A DNA stretch of 64,000 nt from an uncultured Opitutia bacterium (GTDB taxonomy: Bacteria > Verrucomicrobiota > Verrucomicrobiia > Opitutales > Opitutaceae), in assembly GCA_937952235.1 (NCBI GenBank), contig CALFZM010000267.1, positions 1 through 64,000 of the forward strand. The letters run 5' to 3'. This document shows, in pieces, positions 8,588-18,430 of the stretch (positions are counted from its first letter, which is position 1; each line of letters opens with the position of its first letter). The notes beneath the pieces are model-generated. The model saw only the letters and a list, made by a program, of their open reading frames with translations, was not told the DNA's origin and did no database searches. Made by a program: the position numbers and the translations under genes.

Positions 8588-10072
8588 CTAGTGCTCTCGC
8601 AACGCGGCCGGCAGGAAGTCGAGCAGCCGGGTAACACGAATAGAGGTGGGACCGTCCGCCCGCGCCGCGAGGTCGGCCGCCCGGCCGTGCCAGGCCACCC
8701 CGCGGGCTGCGGCCAGCAGCGGCTCGGCGGGCGCCTGCGCCAGCAGGCCCCCGATGACTCCGGCCAGCAGGTCTCCGCTGCCGCCGCGCGCCAGGACGGG
8801 ACCGCCAAACAAGGACAGGTACGTCGGGTTCCCGGGGCCCACGATCCGGGTCACGGGCGCCTTGCACACCAGGGTCGCACCCGTCTCCGCCACGAGGGCT
8901 TCGGGCTCCCTTCCGTCCGCGATGCGGGCGAGCTCGCCCGCGTGCGGGGTGAGGATGCGCGGCGCCGTGCCGGCCCGCACGATCGCCGGCTGGAGGGCGT
9001 CGGCATCGATCACGACCGGCACCGTCGCGGCCGCCACCAGGCTCCGGGCCAGCGCGAGGGTTTCCGGTTCGCGCCCCAGGCCGGGGCCCAGCACCAGCGC
9101 CGTCGCGCGGTCCCACCGCTGTCGCAACCGATGTTCGCCTTCCAGGGCGAGCGAACCGGAGGGCGTCTCGGGGCACCCGATCCACATCGCTTCCGGCGCG
9201 CGGGCCGCGAAAGCCGGCACGAGCGTCTCCGGGACGAACGCCGTCACGAGTCCCGCGCCGCTGTGCAGGGCCGCGAGCACGGTCATGAGGATCGCGCCGG
9301 GAAAGTCGCGCGAGCCGCCGACGATGAAGACATGGCCGAACGTGCGCTTGTCGCTCGCCCCTGGCCGGAGCCCGGCCAGCGGCGCGAGGATGTCGCGCGT
9401 CAACACCCGTACCGCACCGGGCTCGCCGCCACGGAAGAACCCGAGGTCGAGATAACGCAGGCGCCCGGCGGCGGGAGCGCCGACGATCGCGTCCTTCACG
9501 GCGCCCGTGGCGTAGGTGAAATCCGCCTGGAACAGGCCCGCGCTCGGCAGGTCGACCGCGGCCCGCAGGGCGACGCGCGCGGCGTTCGCCCGCGCGAGCA
9601 ACGCCGCGACCCAGGGCTCGGCCGGGGCGCGAAACTGAAAGCCGAACACGCCGTCGAGGCACAGCCACCAGCCCGCCTCCGAAGCGAAAGTGTCGGGCTC
9701 GACCACGCGCACGCGCGGCCCGGCGGTTTCCTCCAGCCGGCGCCAGGCGCGCGCGGCGAGGGGGCGCAGCGCGGCGAGGCCGAAGACGAACAAGACGTCC
9801 ACCGCCACGTCCGGGTGCCGGCGGCACACCTCGGCGGCGGCCAGCAGCGCGTCGCCGCCGTTGTGGCCCTTGCCCGCCAGCACGAGCACGCGGGCTCCGG
9901 CAGGCCAGCCGCCGGCTTCGAGCGCATCGGCCAGGACCGCCTCGGCGATCGCCCGGCCGGCCCGCTCCATCGCGGGCCATTCCCGGGCCTCGTCACCCGC
10001 GAAGAGCGTGGCCTCGAGCCGGCGCGTCTCATCGCAGGTGAGCACGGGGACGGACGCCGCGAGCGGGATCAT
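8588..10072 (-). CDS. nnr: Bifunctional NAD(P)H-hydrate epimerase/dehydratase
   Basis: A 494-residue protein fusing the two repair enzymes for hydrated NAD(P)H. The N-terminal YjeF_N epimerase domain (about 1-215) has the nucleotide-binding loop GKGHNGGDALL near residue 68. The C-terminal ribokinase-like ADP-dependent dehydratase domain (about 230-490) has FIVGGSRDFPGA and the GGSGDLLAGVIGG loop with the catalytic Asp. The length matches the fused bacterial enzyme. It lies three bases downstream of the small membrane protein gene, in the acpS-pdxJ cluster. Confidence 0.95.
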   Translation of the reverse strand: MIPLAASVPVLTCDETRRLEATLFAGDEAREWPAMERAGRAIAEAVLADALEAGGWPAGARVLVLAGKGHNGGDALLAAAEVCRRHPDVAVDVLFVFGLAALRPLAARAWRRLEETAGPRVRVVEPDTFASEAGWWLCLDGVFGFQFRAPAEPWVAALLARANAARVALRAAVDLPSAGLFQADFTYATGAVKDAIVGAPAAGRLRYLDLGFFRGGEPGAVRVLTRDILAPLAGLRPGASDKRTFGHVFIVGGSRDFPGAILMTVLAALHSGAGLVTAFVPETLVPAFAARAPEAMWIGCPETPSGSLALEGEHRLRQRWDRATALVLGPGLGREPETLALARSLVAAATVPVVIDADALQPAIVRAGTAPRILTPHAGELARIADGREPEALVAETGATLVCKAPVTRIVGPGNPTYLSLFGGPVLARGGSGDLLAGVIGGLLAQAPAEPLLAAARGVAWHGRAADLAARADGPTSIRVTRLLDFLPAALREH

Positions 10073-10075
10073 GGG

Positions 10076-10597
10076 CTACTCCTTCGCAGCCGGCGCCGGG
10101 GGCAGCAGGTCTGCCCGCCATTCGCTCCGCCCGTGCTGGCGCCATTCCTGGTATTGCTCCTCCGTCTCGGTGAAGCGGAGGGGGGACTCGGGCATCGGCC
10201 GGCCCCGGGAAATCAGCCGCCGCGTCAGGGCGGGGATGCTGCGGAAATAAAAGACGCCGTCGACGCGGCGCACCTCGTAGCAATCGGAGAAGGCGCGGTC
10301 CTGCGCGTTCCACAGCGCGATTTCCGTGACGTGATCGCTCCACACCGCGAAGCGTCCCCATTCGGCAAACACGGCCTCCACCGTCGTGAGCAGCGGCGCG
10401 GCGCGCGGCACGGGCGGCGCCGGCGGCGGGACGACGCCCACCGCCGGAGGCTCGGGCACTTTCCGGCGGGAGGGCAGCGCGGTCACGAACAGGGCTCCAA
10501 GCACGAAGCCGAGCATGATCCACGAAGGCGTCTTCGACAGCTTCGCCGCCGGCGGCGCGCCCGGGCGCCGTTCGGGCGGAGGAGCATCGTCGTCCAT
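10076..10597 (-). CDS. Small single-pass membrane protein, unknown function
   Basis: A 173-residue protein from ATG 10597. A charged Pro-rich cytoplasmic N-terminus is followed by one hydrophobic segment (about residues 25-45) and a Pro/Val-rich linker. The C-terminal domain of about 110 residues is rich in Trp, Tyr and Arg (for example VFYFRSIPALTRRLI and EWRQHGRSEWR). I do not recognise the family. It lies between acpS (8 bases) and nnr (3 bases) on the same strand, so it is co-transcribed with housekeeping genes. An earlier in-frame start would run antiparallel to the acpS reading frame and is rejected. Confidence 0.65.
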   Translation of the reverse strand: MDDDAPPPERRPGAPPAAKLSKTPSWIMLGFVLGALFVTALPSRRKVPEPPAVGVVPPPAPPVPRAAPLLTTVEAVFAEWGRFAVWSDHVTEIALWNAQDRAFSDCYEVRRVDGVFYFRSIPALTRRLISRGRPMPESPLRFTETEEQYQEWRQHGRSEWRADLLPPAPAAKE

Positions 10598-10605
10598 CGG
10601 CGGAT

Positions 10606-11016
10606 TCACGCGCGGACGAGGGCAGCGACGGCCATCGCGACCGTGTCGGTGTGGGAAAGGCTCACGTGCACGTGCGTGGCGCCCACCTGCCGGAGCAGCG
10701 CCTCGCCCTGGGCGTCGAGTCGCACGAGCGGCTGGTGGCGTTCGCCGTGATAGATCGAGACCGACTTCCAGCCCAGGTCCGCGCCGATGCCGGTGGAGAA
10801 ACACTTCGAGACCGCCTCCTTGGCCGCGAAGCGGGCGGCATAATGCTTGTGCGGGTACTTCATCGCCGCGCAATACGCCCGCTCCTCCTCGGTGAAGACG
10901 CGCTGCAGGAAGCGCTCGCCCTGCCGCTCGAGCACGCCGCGGATCCGCTCGATCTCGATGACGTCGGTGCCGAGGCCGATCAGGATGCCGCCGGGCGGAA
11001 GGGAGACGGCCGCCAT
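10606..11016 (-). CDS. acpS: Holo-[acyl-carrier-protein] synthase
   Basis: A 136-residue phosphopantetheinyl transferase that activates acyl carrier protein for fatty acid synthesis. The Mg-binding motif GTDVIEIERI is at about 16-25, and the second motif FAAKEAVSKCF at about 64-74. The length is normal for the AcpS family. I chose ATG 11016 because GAAGGGG lies five bases upstream. GTG 11022, which overlaps the pdxJ stop as GTGA, is the alternative. The pdxJ-acpS order is also found in Proteobacteria. Confidence 0.95.
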   Translation of the reverse strand: MAAVSLPPGGILIGLGTDVIEIERIRGVLERQGERFLQRVFTEEERAYCAAMKYPHKHYAARFAAKEAVSKCFSTGIGADLGWKSVSIYHGERHQPLVRLDAQGEALLRQVGATHVHVSLSHTDTVAMAVAALVRA

Positions 11017-11018
11017 GC

Positions 11019-11762
11019 TCACCCCTTCATCCGCGCCTTCATCTCGCGGACGGCCTCGTCCACCCCGGTGAAGACCGCCCGGCTCACGATGCTGTGGCCG
11101 ATGTTGAGCTCATGGAGGTGCGGGAGGGTGCGGACCTCGGCGATGTTCACGTAGTTGATCCCGTGCCCGGCGTTGACCACGAGCCCGCGATCGTGGGCGC
11201 GCACCGCGCCGAGCCGCAGCCGCTGGAACTCGGCCGCGCGGCGCGGCGTCGGGTAGGCGTGCGCGTAGGCGCCCGTGTGCAGCTCGACGTACGGCGCGCC
11301 CAGCTGCGCGCTCAGCTCGATCTGCGGTTCGTCCGCGTCGATGAAGAGACTCGTCTTGATCCCGGCGCCATTCATCGCCTCGAGGCAGGCGCGGACCCGG
11401 TCGCGGTTGCCCACCACGTCGAGGCCGCCCTCGGTCGTGACCTCCTGGCGGTTCTCCGGCACGAGGCAGACGAACTCCGGCTTCAACTCGAGCGCGAACG
11501 CGGTCATCGCCGGCGTGCAGGCCATCTCGAGGTTGAGCCGGGTGGTGACCGCCTCGCGCAGGCGCCAGACGTCGCGCTCCTGGATGTGCCGCCGGTCCTC
11601 GCGCAGGTGGACCGTGATGCCGTCGGCGCCGGCGCGCTCGGCCAGCGTGGCGAACGTGACCGGGTCGGGCTCGATGAAGGTCCCCGTCGTCGCCCCGGCG
11701 TCGCGATACCGCGCCTGCCGCAACGTCGCACAGTGGTCGATGTTCACGCCGAGAAGGATCAT
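11019..11762 (-). CDS. pdxJ: Pyridoxine 5'-phosphate synthase
   Basis: A 247-residue TIM-barrel enzyme that condenses 3-amino-2-oxopropyl phosphate with deoxyxylulose 5-phosphate to make pyridoxine phosphate. Characteristic segments are [16 protein letters not shown] at the N-terminus, [14 protein letters not shown] near residue 48, LEMACTP near 75, and [10 protein letters not shown] near 200. I chose ATG 11762 because the conserved LLGVNIDH follows directly. It is the first gene of the acpS-nnr-dprA run and faces the membrane protein gene at 11921. Confidence 0.95.
   Translation of the reverse strand: MILLGVNIDHCATLRQARYRDAGATTGTFIEPDPVTFATLAERAGADGITVHLREDRRHIQERDVWRLREAVTTRLNLEMACTPAMTAFALELKPEFVCLVPENRQEVTTEGGLDVVGNRDRVRACLEAMNGAGIKTSLFIDADEPQIELSAQLGAPYVELHTGAYAHAYPTPRRAAEFQRLRLGAVRAHDRGLVVNAGHGINYVNIAEVRTLPHLHELNIGHSIVSRAVFTGVDEAVREMKARMKG
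11022..11028 (-). promoter_or_regulatory. Ribosome binding site deciding the acpS start
   Basis: On the minus strand, GAAGGGG stands five bases before ATG 11016 and directly abuts GTG 11022. Normal spacing therefore favours the ATG start for acpS. The site lies inside the last codons of pdxJ. Confidence 0.55.
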
Positions 11763-11920
11763 GAGGAGGCCTTCGACTACGCGCGCGGCGACGGAGTTGG
11801 CAAAGGAATTGTCGGCCGGCGGCGACGGAGCCGCTGCTCCCCGGCCGCGGGAAGGACGAGCGGCTGCCATCCGTAGATTTTCCGCTTCCGGCCCACGCCC
11901 AATCCGCGTTGGCTGGGGGG

Positions 11921-12652
11921 ATGCCCGCCGTGCCCCCGAAACGCGAGAACCTGTTCCTGAACCTTCTCTGCAACATCGCGGTGCCGACGATCGTGCTGAT
12001 GAAGTTCAGCAGCGACAAGTGGCTCGGGCCGCAGTGGGGCATGCTCGTCGCGCTGGCCTTTCCCCTCGGCTACCTGGTCTACGATCTCATCAAACGGAGG
12101 AAGACGAATGTCTTCTCCGTCGTGGGCATCGCGAGCGTGCTGCTCACGGGCACGCTGAACCAGCTCAAGGCCGATGGCTTCTGGTTCGCGGTGAAGGAGG
12201 GGGCGGTCCCGCTCGTCTTCGGCGCCGCGGTGCTGATCTCGATGCGGACAAAGCAGCCGCTCGTCCACGAGATGCTCTGGAACGACCAGGTGATCGACAC
12301 CGCGAAGGTCAACGCCGCCCTGGCCGAGCGCGGCAACCAGTCCGCGTTCGCCCGCCTGCTCGACCGGGCGAGCTACGGCATGGCGCTGTCGTTTCTCCTC
12401 AGCTCAGTGCTGAACTTCGGCCTCGCGCGCTACCTGCTCCGCAGCCCGCCGGGCACGGAGGCGTTCAACGCGGAGCTGGGCAAGATGCAGATGCTGAGCT
12501 GGCCGGTGATCGTGCTGCCGACGATGGCGGTGACGATCGTCGTGTTCTACCGCCTGATCACGGGCATGACGCAGCTCACGGGGCTCGACTTCGAGGCGAT
12601 CATCCACGGCGGCAAGCCCAAGCCCGACCCCGCGGCGGGTGCGGGCCGCTGA
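11921..12652 (+). CDS. VC0807-like integral membrane protein
   Basis: A 243-residue protein with about six hydrophobic segments. The N-terminal part ([13 protein letters not shown], then a second helix ending in [13 protein letters not shown]) and the block [21 protein letters not shown] resemble the VC0807 family, whose function is not known. The start is either ATG 11921, which directly follows a G6 run, or GTG 11930, which lies nine bases after it. The gene is divergent from pdxJ and convergent with gltA, with 16 bases between the stops. Confidence 0.7.
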   Translation: MPAVPPKRENLFLNLLCNIAVPTIVLMKFSSDKWLGPQWGMLVALAFPLGYLVYDLIKRRKTNVFSVVGIASVLLTGTLNQLKADGFWFAVKEGAVPLVFGAAVLISMRTKQPLVHEMLWNDQVIDTAKVNAALAERGNQSAFARLLDRASYGMALSFLLSSVLNFGLARYLLRSPPGTEAFNAELGKMQMLSWPVIVLPTMAVTIVVFYRLITGMTQLTGLDFEAIIHGGKPKPDPAAGAGR

Positions 12653-12668
12653 CGGCGCCGACCGCGGC

Positions 12669-13967
12669 TCAGCGGCGCTCGGCGATCGCGACGTAGTCGC
12701 GCTTCGTCGCGCCGACGTACACCTGCCGGGGCCGGTAGATGCGCCCCTTGGGCTGCGAGGCGACCTCGCGCCAGTTGGCGATGTAGCCCGGCGAGCGGCC
12801 GATCGCGAACATCGTCGTGAACATGTTCATCGGGATGCCCAGCGCGCGCATGATGATGCCGGAGTAGAAATCCACGTTCGGGTACAGCTTGCGCGAGATG
12901 AAGTAGTCGTCGCGCAGCGCGGCCTGCTCGAGGTTCTTCGCGATGACGAGCAGCGGGTCGTCGATGCCGAGCTTCCCGAGCACGGTGTCGCAGGCCTCGC
13001 CGATGATCTTCGCCCGCGGGTCGAAGTTGCGGTACACCGCGTGGCCGAAGCCCATCAGGCGGTTGCTCTTCGAGCCCGACTTGGCGGCGGCGATGAAGCG
13101 CGTGCCGTCGTCGCCCTCGTCGTGGATCGACTGCAGCATTTCCATCACGGCGACGTTGGCCCCGCCGTGCAGCGGGCCCGAGAGCGCGCAGATGCCGGCC
13201 GAGATCGAGGTGAAGAGATTGGCCTGGCTCGAGCCCACCATGCGGACCGTCGACGTGGAGCAGTTCTGCTCGTGGTCGGCGTGGAGCAGGAGCACGAGGT
13301 TGAGCGCCTTGGCCACCTCCGGCATCGCGATGTAGTCCTTGTACGGCTCGGAAAACATCATGTGCAGGAAGTTGTCGCAGAACGGCAGCTCCTGCTTCGG
13401 GAAGATGTACGGCAGCCCGCGCTGGTAGCGATAGATCATCGCCACGAAGGTGCGGATCTTCGAAATCGCGATCGCCGCCGCGAGGTCGAAGTTGCGCAGG
13501 TCGCGCTCGAAGTTGTTCGTCGCCAGGTCGGCATGGTACGCCGGCAGCGCGCTCACGAGGGCGGAGAGCATCGCCATCGGCGACGCCGTCGTCGGGAAAC
13601 CCTCGAGGATCTTCTGCATCTGCGTCTCGACCGCGGCGTTCTTGCGCAGCAGCAGGCCGAATTCCTTCCGTTGCACCTGCGTCGGCAGCTCGCCGTAGAT
13701 CACGAGATAGGCGGTCTCGACGAAATCGCTCTGGTTCGCGAGCTGCTCGATCGGATAGCCGCGGTGCCGCAGGATGCCGTTGTCGCCATCGAGGTAGGTG
13801 ATCTTGCTCTCGCACGAGCCGGTGTTGCCATAGCCCTGGTCGAAGGCGATATGGCCGCTGGCGGATCGCAACGTGCGCGTATCGATCGCCTTTTCCCCTT
13901 CCGTGCCCTCGATCACCGGCAGGGGGTATTCCTTTTCGTCAATTTTCAGCGACGCAGTCTTGGCCAT
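12669..13967 (-). CDS. gltA: Citrate synthase (type II)
   Basis: A 432-residue enzyme of the TCA cycle. It has the N-terminal beta domain of the hexameric type II enzymes ([20 protein letters not shown]). Catalytic segments are GPLHGGAN with the first His, [10 protein letters not shown] with the second His, and NVDFYSGI with the Asp. The length is typical. I chose ATG 13967 ([17 protein letters not shown] follows), because longer versions add an Arg-rich stretch unlike the family. It is an apparent single-gene unit: upstream lies the 3' end of the exosortase gene on the same strand, 177 bases away. Confidence 0.96.
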   Translation of the reverse strand: MAKTASLKIDEKEYPLPVIEGTEGEKAIDTRTLRSASGHIAFDQGYGNTGSCESKITYLDGDNGILRHRGYPIEQLANQSDFVETAYLVIYGELPTQVQRKEFGLLLRKNAAVETQMQKILEGFPTTASPMAMLSALVSALPAYHADLATNNFERDLRNFDLAAAIAISKIRTFVAMIYRYQRGLPYIFPKQELPFCDNFLHMMFSEPYKDYIAMPEVAKALNLVLLLHADHEQNCSTSTVRMVGSSQANLFTSISAGICALSGPLHGGANVAVMEMLQSIHDEGDDGTRFIAAAKSGSKSNRLMGFGHAVYRNFDPRAKIIGEACDTVLGKLGIDDPLLVIAKNLEQAALRDDYFISRKLYPNVDFYSGIIMRALGIPMNMFTTMFAIGRSPGYIANWREVASQPKGRIYRPRQVYVGATKRDYVAIAERR

Positions 13968-14144
13968 ATCACGACGAGCGAACGCAAAAGCGCGCCGCTG
14001 GCAAAGAAAAGTTTGCCGCGGGCGCACGCCGCGCCGCGGAATTAGCGCGCGCCGCCGACGGAAGTGCACCCGCTGATGGAAACGAATGGCCGCACGCACG
14101 CGCCGCGTGGCCGCGCGCGGAGCGCGTCGCCCGCCCGTTCCTCG

Positions 14145-15821
14145 CTAAGGCGCGCGCCCGGGACTTTCGCTTTCGCCCGCGCCGGGTTGAAACACCGGCA
14201 GCGTGCCGTCGAGCACCGCCTGCATGCGCGCGAGCGCGCCGGCCTCGCCGTCGGCGAGATCGGTTTGCAGGAGCACGTACGCCCACCGGTCCACTCGCGC
14301 GCGCGCGACCCGGTTCCACGTGTCCGTCCAAAAACGTCCCCAGTGCGAGGGCGTCACGGTGTCGCGTCCGGCAAACCAGTACGCCACGAGCTGCGGCACG
14401 CTCACGCGCCCCTGCGGCGTCGGCCGCTCGCGCCGCACGCGCAGCACGGTCGCCGGCACCGGCCCGCCCCCGGCGCCGCGAAACGCGTGCCGGGTCGCAC
14501 CCTCGATCGTCCAGCCCTGTCCGACCAGGCAGAGTTCAGGCCGGTGAATCGACGTGCGGTCGCGCCCGCTCAGCACGATCGAAAGGAACACGTCGCGCCG
14601 CCGGTCGGCCAGGTTGGCGTACCAACGCCGCGAATAGCCGGTGTCGGGTGGCAGGATCTCCCGCTCCACGGGGCTGACCTCGACGCGCTGCCCGATCCAC
14701 TCGGTGCCGAGGAACGCGGGGAGTTCCACCGGATTGAGTCCATCCGCGGCGAGCCGCACGCCCGCCTCGCCGCCACCCGGCCGCTGCGCGAGGCGATGAA
14801 GAAACGCCATCTCGGCGCCGGCCAGCGCCACGACGACCGCCGCGACCGCCGCGCCGGTCGAACCGGCGGGGCGCATCCCGGCCCGCGCGCTTCCCGTCGC
14901 CGGCGCAGGCGAGTCCGGCGCGTCCCCCGCCGCCGCTTCGGGCCGGAAGCGCTGGAGGACTGCGATCGCCGCCAGCACGCCGCCGAGCACGATCACGAAC
15001 ACCCCGTAGCCCATGATCGCGTGCACGCGCTCGCCCCATGCCGAGCCGGCCGCGTGGGCCGCGAAGATGATCGCGACGATGCGGACGACGTTGCCCAGGT
15101 ACACGAGCGGCAACGCCAGCGCGAGGATCAGCCCGCGCCGCCACGCGGAACGGAAGTTCAGGTAACCGAAAAGGAGGGTCAGCGCCGTCAGCGCCATCAA
15201 CGAACGCACTCCCGAGCACGGCGCCGCGACGTCGTAGTTGAAGCGTCCGTCGGGCGCCAGCAGCTGCGTGCCGCTGCGCAGCACGGGAATGCCCGCCGCC
15301 CGCGCGATCGCCTCGCCGGCATCGGTCACCCAGACGCGCAGCGGCAGCCCGATCTCGTCGAGGATGCCCACCGGAATGGCGAAGACCAGGAAGCCGAGGG
15401 GGAACAGCGCCGCCGCGCCCCAGCGCGGGCCGCCGGCGAGCCGGATGACGCCCCAGGCGTACACCAGCAGCGCCACGATCGAGATCCGCGCCTGCTGCGC
15501 GGCGAAACCCGCCGCATGCAGCAGCAGGGCCGCGAGGAGCGCGAGGGCCGCCGGCCAAATCGATCCTGCCGGCGAGGGGTCGCGCGCGAGAGCGGCCCGC
15601 TGCCGCCACATCAGCCAGCCGCTGAGCGCAAGGATCACCCAGCCGTGCTCCGTCTCGGACGCCGGGTTCAGCCACTGGTAACCCCACCAGTAGAACAACG
15701 ACGCGGAATCGATGTAGCCACGACCCGCGTTGCCGAAGAACTGGAACAGCGCCAGGCCCGCCAGCGCGCACGCCAGCGCGCTCCAGGCCTGCGGCGCGAC
15801 GGGGCGGCGGGAGGGGGACAC
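14145..15821 (-). CDS. Exosortase fused to an EpsI-like domain
   Basis: About 558 residues. The N-terminal polytopic part (about 330 residues) is an exosortase, a membrane transpeptidase-like enzyme that processes PEP-CTERM-type sorting signals. All three expected catalytic residues are visible: Cys in APCSG (about residue 202), Arg in GNVVRI (about 247) and His in ERVHAIMGYG (about 267). After a Pro/Ala linker comes a C-terminal EpsI/exosortase-associated domain with SIHRPELCL and QLVAYWF. GTG 15821 puts the first membrane helix shortly after the start; GTG 15899 would add 26 residues. It is divergent from the glycosyltransferase at 15950 and heads the surface-polysaccharide region. Confidence 0.88.
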   Translation of the reverse strand: MSPSRRPVAPQAWSALACALAGLALFQFFGNAGRGYIDSASLFYWWGYQWLNPASETEHGWVILALSGWLMWRQRAALARDPSPAGSIWPAALALLAALLLHAAGFAAQQARISIVALLVYAWGVIRLAGGPRWGAAALFPLGFLVFAIPVGILDEIGLPLRVWVTDAGEAIARAAGIPVLRSGTQLLAPDGRFNYDVAAPCSGVRSLMALTALTLLFGYLNFRSAWRRGLILALALPLVYLGNVVRIVAIIFAAHAAGSAWGERVHAIMGYGVFVIVLGGVLAAIAVLQRFRPEAAAGDAPDSPAPATGSARAGMRPAGSTGAAVAAVVVALAGAEMAFLHRLAQRPGGGEAGVRLAADGLNPVELPAFLGTEWIGQRVEVSPVEREILPPDTGYSRRWYANLADRRRDVFLSIVLSGRDRTSIHRPELCLVGQGWTIEGATRHAFRGAGGGPVPATVLRVRRERPTPQGRVSVPQLVAYWFAGRDTVTPSHWGRFWTDTWNRVARARVDRWAYVLLQTDLADGEAGALARMQAVLDGTLPVFQPGAGESESPGRAP

Positions 15822-15949
15822 GGGCGCAGAGAAGACATGCCGTCCCGACTTTGGCAAAAAACTTTCCCGCGGCCCGCGCGCCCACGTGCTTCCGGGCACG
15901 GCTTGCCAGACCCGGGCGCCCCGCGCTATCGCTCCCCGCGCCCCGACCG

Positions 15950-17089
15950 ATGCAACTCTACGTCTTCGCCCACCCGCCTCCGCCCGTGCACGGGCAGAGC
16001 GTGATGGTGAAGTTGCTCCTCGACCGGCTGCCGGCCGAGCCCGGTTTTACGGTCCGTCCGCTGGCGGTGCGACTCTCGCGCGACAGCGCCGACATCGGCC
16101 GCCTGCGACCGGGAAAGCTGTTCGCGCTGCTCGTCGCCTGCGCCCGCGCCTGCCGCGCGCGCGCCCGGCACGGCCCCGGCTACCTGTATTACGTGCCGGC
16201 GCCGGGCAAACGCGGCGCGCTCTACCGGGATTTCATCGCCCTCGCGCTCTGCCGACCCTGGTTTCGCGGCCTGATCCTGCACTGGCACGCGGTCGGGCTC
16301 GGGGCGTGGCTCGACACGCACGCGAGCGGCCTCGAACGCTGGCTCGCCCGCCGGCTGCTCGGCGGCGCCGCGCTCGCCCTCGTGCTGGCGCCCCAGGTGG
16401 CGGACGATGCCCGCCGGCTTTCCCCGCGCCGGCTCGCCGTCGTGCCGAACGGCGTGCCCGATCCGTCCGGTGCGCCGGCACCGCTTCCCGCCGGCCCGGT
16501 CTGCCGCGTGCTCTACCTCGGGCTGTGCAGTCGCGAGAAGGGCGTCTTCGACCTGGTCGAGGCGTGCGCGCTGCTCGCGGCCCGCGCTCCCGGACGCTTC
16601 CACGTGACGCTTGCCGGCGGCGCGGCTTCGCCCGCGGAAGCCGAGGCGCTGCGCGCAGCGGTGGCCCGGCTGCCGGACGGCAGTGCCGCGTGGATCGGTT
16701 TCGCGGACGCAGCCCGCAAGCAGGCGCTGCTGGCCGGTTGCGACGTGTTTTGTTTCCCGACCCGTTATCCCCACGAAGGCCAGCCGCTGGTATTGATCGA
16801 GGCGCTGGCGCACGATCGAGCGATCGTCACGACCCGCTGGCGCGCGATCCCGGGCATGCTGCCCGCGGAGCACGTGCAGTTCGTTCCCGCCGGCGACCCG
16901 GAGGCACTCGCCGCCGCCCTCGAAACCGCCGCCCGCACGCCCGCGCCGGTCGGCGCCCTTCGCCGGCACTACCTCGCCCATTTCACCCCGGAGCGCCATA
17001 TCGCGGTCCTGGCCGCGGCGCTGCGTTCGCTCGAAGCCGCCCCGCCGGCCTATCCGGACTCATGCAGTCGGCCTTCAAATCAGCCGTGA
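15950..17089 (+). CDS. Glycosyltransferase, GT4-like
   Basis: A 379-residue GT-B-fold enzyme. The N-terminal half begins LYVFAHPPPPVHGQS, as in GT4-type transferases. The C-terminal half has RVLYLGLCSREKGVFDL and the nucleotide-sugar-binding EGQPLVLIE (E-x7-E) near residue 283. It probably adds a sugar to a surface polysaccharide or lipid-linked precursor; donor and acceptor are unknown. The last ten codons lie inside a dispersed repeat that begins at 17058, so the native C-terminus may have been replaced by repeat sequence. Confidence 0.88.
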   Translation: MQLYVFAHPPPPVHGQSVMVKLLLDRLPAEPGFTVRPLAVRLSRDSADIGRLRPGKLFALLVACARACRARARHGPGYLYYVPAPGKRGALYRDFIALALCRPWFRGLILHWHAVGLGAWLDTHASGLERWLARRLLGGAALALVLAPQVADDARRLSPRRLAVVPNGVPDPSGAPAPLPAGPVCRVLYLGLCSREKGVFDLVEACALLAARAPGRFHVTLAGGAASPAEAEALRAAVARLPDGSAAWIGFADAARKQALLAGCDVFCFPTRYPHEGQPLVLIEALAHDRAIVTTRWRAIPGMLPAEHVQFVPAGDPEALAAALETAARTPAPVGALRRHYLAHFTPERHIAVLAAALRSLEAAPPAYPDSCSRPSNQP

Positions 17090-17206
17090 GAACGGCCGCA
17101 CTCAAAGGTGGAGCGGCTTGTCCTCAAGCTGCCGCGGACCGGTCCATCGCACGTCAGCCGCCTGGGGACAGGCGGCTCCACCGCAACGGCATCATTCCGG
17201 CTGAGC
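17058..17206 (+). repeat. Two-hairpin dispersed repeat, copy A
   Basis: About 149 bases, closely matching copy C (37180-37327) on the same strand and copy B (26824-26967) on the other. It begins ACTCATGC and contains a weak hairpin at 17112-17131, then GACCGGTCC. A perfect hairpin follows at 17156-17177, with arms AGCCGCCTG and CAGGCGGCT around a GGGA loop, and then CCACCGCAACGGCAT. The left end overlaps the 3' end of the glycosyltransferase gene. Confidence 0.85.
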
Positions 17207-17213
17207 AGGCGAA

Positions 17214-18326
17214 TCAGCGCGGGTGGAGGACCTGCCGGTAGAATTCGAGATGCCGCCGCGCGCTCGCCGTCGCGGTGAAACGCTCCAGGGCCGGGCGGTC
17301 GATGGATGCCGGACCCTCCGCCAGGGCGGCGGCCGCGGTGTCCAGGGCGCGCGCCAGGTCCACCGGATCGTCGGTGCGAAACAGCCAGCCGTTGACCGGG
17401 GGGTGCACGAGGTCCCTGGCTCCGCCGGAATCCGCCGCGATGACCGGCACGCCCGCGAACAGCGCCTCGAGCATCGCCACCGAGAAGGGTTCGTACGCGG
17501 AGGCGACGACGAGCGCGTCCGCCTGGGCCAGCAGCGGGGCGGCCGACGGCTGCTCCCCGCCCCACTCGACCGCCGCGGCGAGTCCGAGCCGGGCCGTCGC
17601 CTGGCGCAACTCCGCCGCGTAGGCGCGGGCATCGTCGCTGCCATCCGCGCCGCCGATGTGTCGGAAACGCACACCGGACCGCTGCGACGCCGGCAGCGCG
17701 GCCAAGGCCTCGAGCACGAGGTGCCAGCGCTTCCAGCGCGTGAGGGTGCCCACGCCCGCCAGCCGCAGTCCTTGGCTGGACCCGGTGGTGCGCGGCAGCG
17801 GATTCGCCGCCAGCTCCGGTACGCAGCCGGGCAGGCAGCCCTGCCACGGATCGGAGCCGCTGCCCGCCAGCCCGTAGTACGCGCGCATCGCCGGGCTGAG
17901 CCAGCAGAGCCGGCCGGCCAGCCGGCGGGCGGCGCGGCGGTAATACCAGCGTTGCCGGCCGTAGCAGTGCACCGTCGCGGCCACCCGCCGCTCGCCCGCG
18001 GCGTGCAGGTGCAGCGCCACGGCGAGACCGGCGCGCGAATGGCCGTGAAACACGCGCGCCGGATCGGCCGCCAGCCAGGCCCGCACCTCCCGGGCCACCG
18101 CGCGCGCCCGCCACCAGGTGCGCGGACCGAGCCGCTCGCCGGCCAGCGGGGGAAACTCGAGTCGGGCCAGGGCGGGGAAACGCCGCGCCACGTGACCGCG
18201 ATTGACGCCCATCACGCACGGAAACGCCTGCGCCCCGGCGAGCGTCGCCAGCACCGACGCGATCCCACCCCGGTCGTCATCGTATCCGGTGTAGTGAAGA
18301 ACCGTCGGCAGCGGGGGCTCGGCCAT
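17214..18326 (-). CDS. Glycosyltransferase, GT4-like
   Basis: A 370-residue GT-B-fold protein. The N-terminal domain starts TVLHYTGYDDDRGGIASVL, and the C-terminal domain has LAGVGTLTRWKRWHLVLEAL and the E-x7-E motif EPFSVAMLE near residue 275, followed by GVPVIAADSGGARDLV. ATG 18326 is chosen; an in-frame ATG at 18383 adds 19 Ala-rich residues. It is convergent with the other GT4 gene across repeat copy A and divergent from the flippase gene. The acceptor is unknown. The GGIASV segment near the N-terminus is typical of transferases in exopolysaccharide clusters. Confidence 0.88.
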   Translation of the reverse strand: MAEPPLPTVLHYTGYDDDRGGIASVLATLAGAQAFPCVMGVNRGHVARRFPALARLEFPPLAGERLGPRTWWRARAVAREVRAWLAADPARVFHGHSRAGLAVALHLHAAGERRVAATVHCYGRQRWYYRRAARRLAGRLCWLSPAMRAYYGLAGSGSDPWQGCLPGCVPELAANPLPRTTGSSQGLRLAGVGTLTRWKRWHLVLEALAALPASQRSGVRFRHIGGADGSDDARAYAAELRQATARLGLAAAVEWGGEQPSAAPLLAQADALVVASAYEPFSVAMLEALFAGVPVIAADSGGARDLVHPPVNGWLFRTDDPVDLARALDTAAAALAEGPASIDRPALERFTATASARRHLEFYRQVLHPR

Positions 18327-18430
18327 CGGGCCGAGAAAAGCGGCCGCGGCCGCGCGGGGAAATCCCAAATGCGTCGCGGTCACTTCGGCCTGTACGGTTC
18401 GCTTCGTCCGCGGCAGCGTGCACGCGCCGC

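Noticed and set aside
7358..10750. A very long open frame on the plus strand (over 1,100 codons) antisense to dprA and nnr
   Set aside because: It lies opposite genes with clear catalytic motifs, has no recognisable protein content and is rich in Arg, Ala, Pro and Gly, as expected from antisense frames in high-GC DNA.
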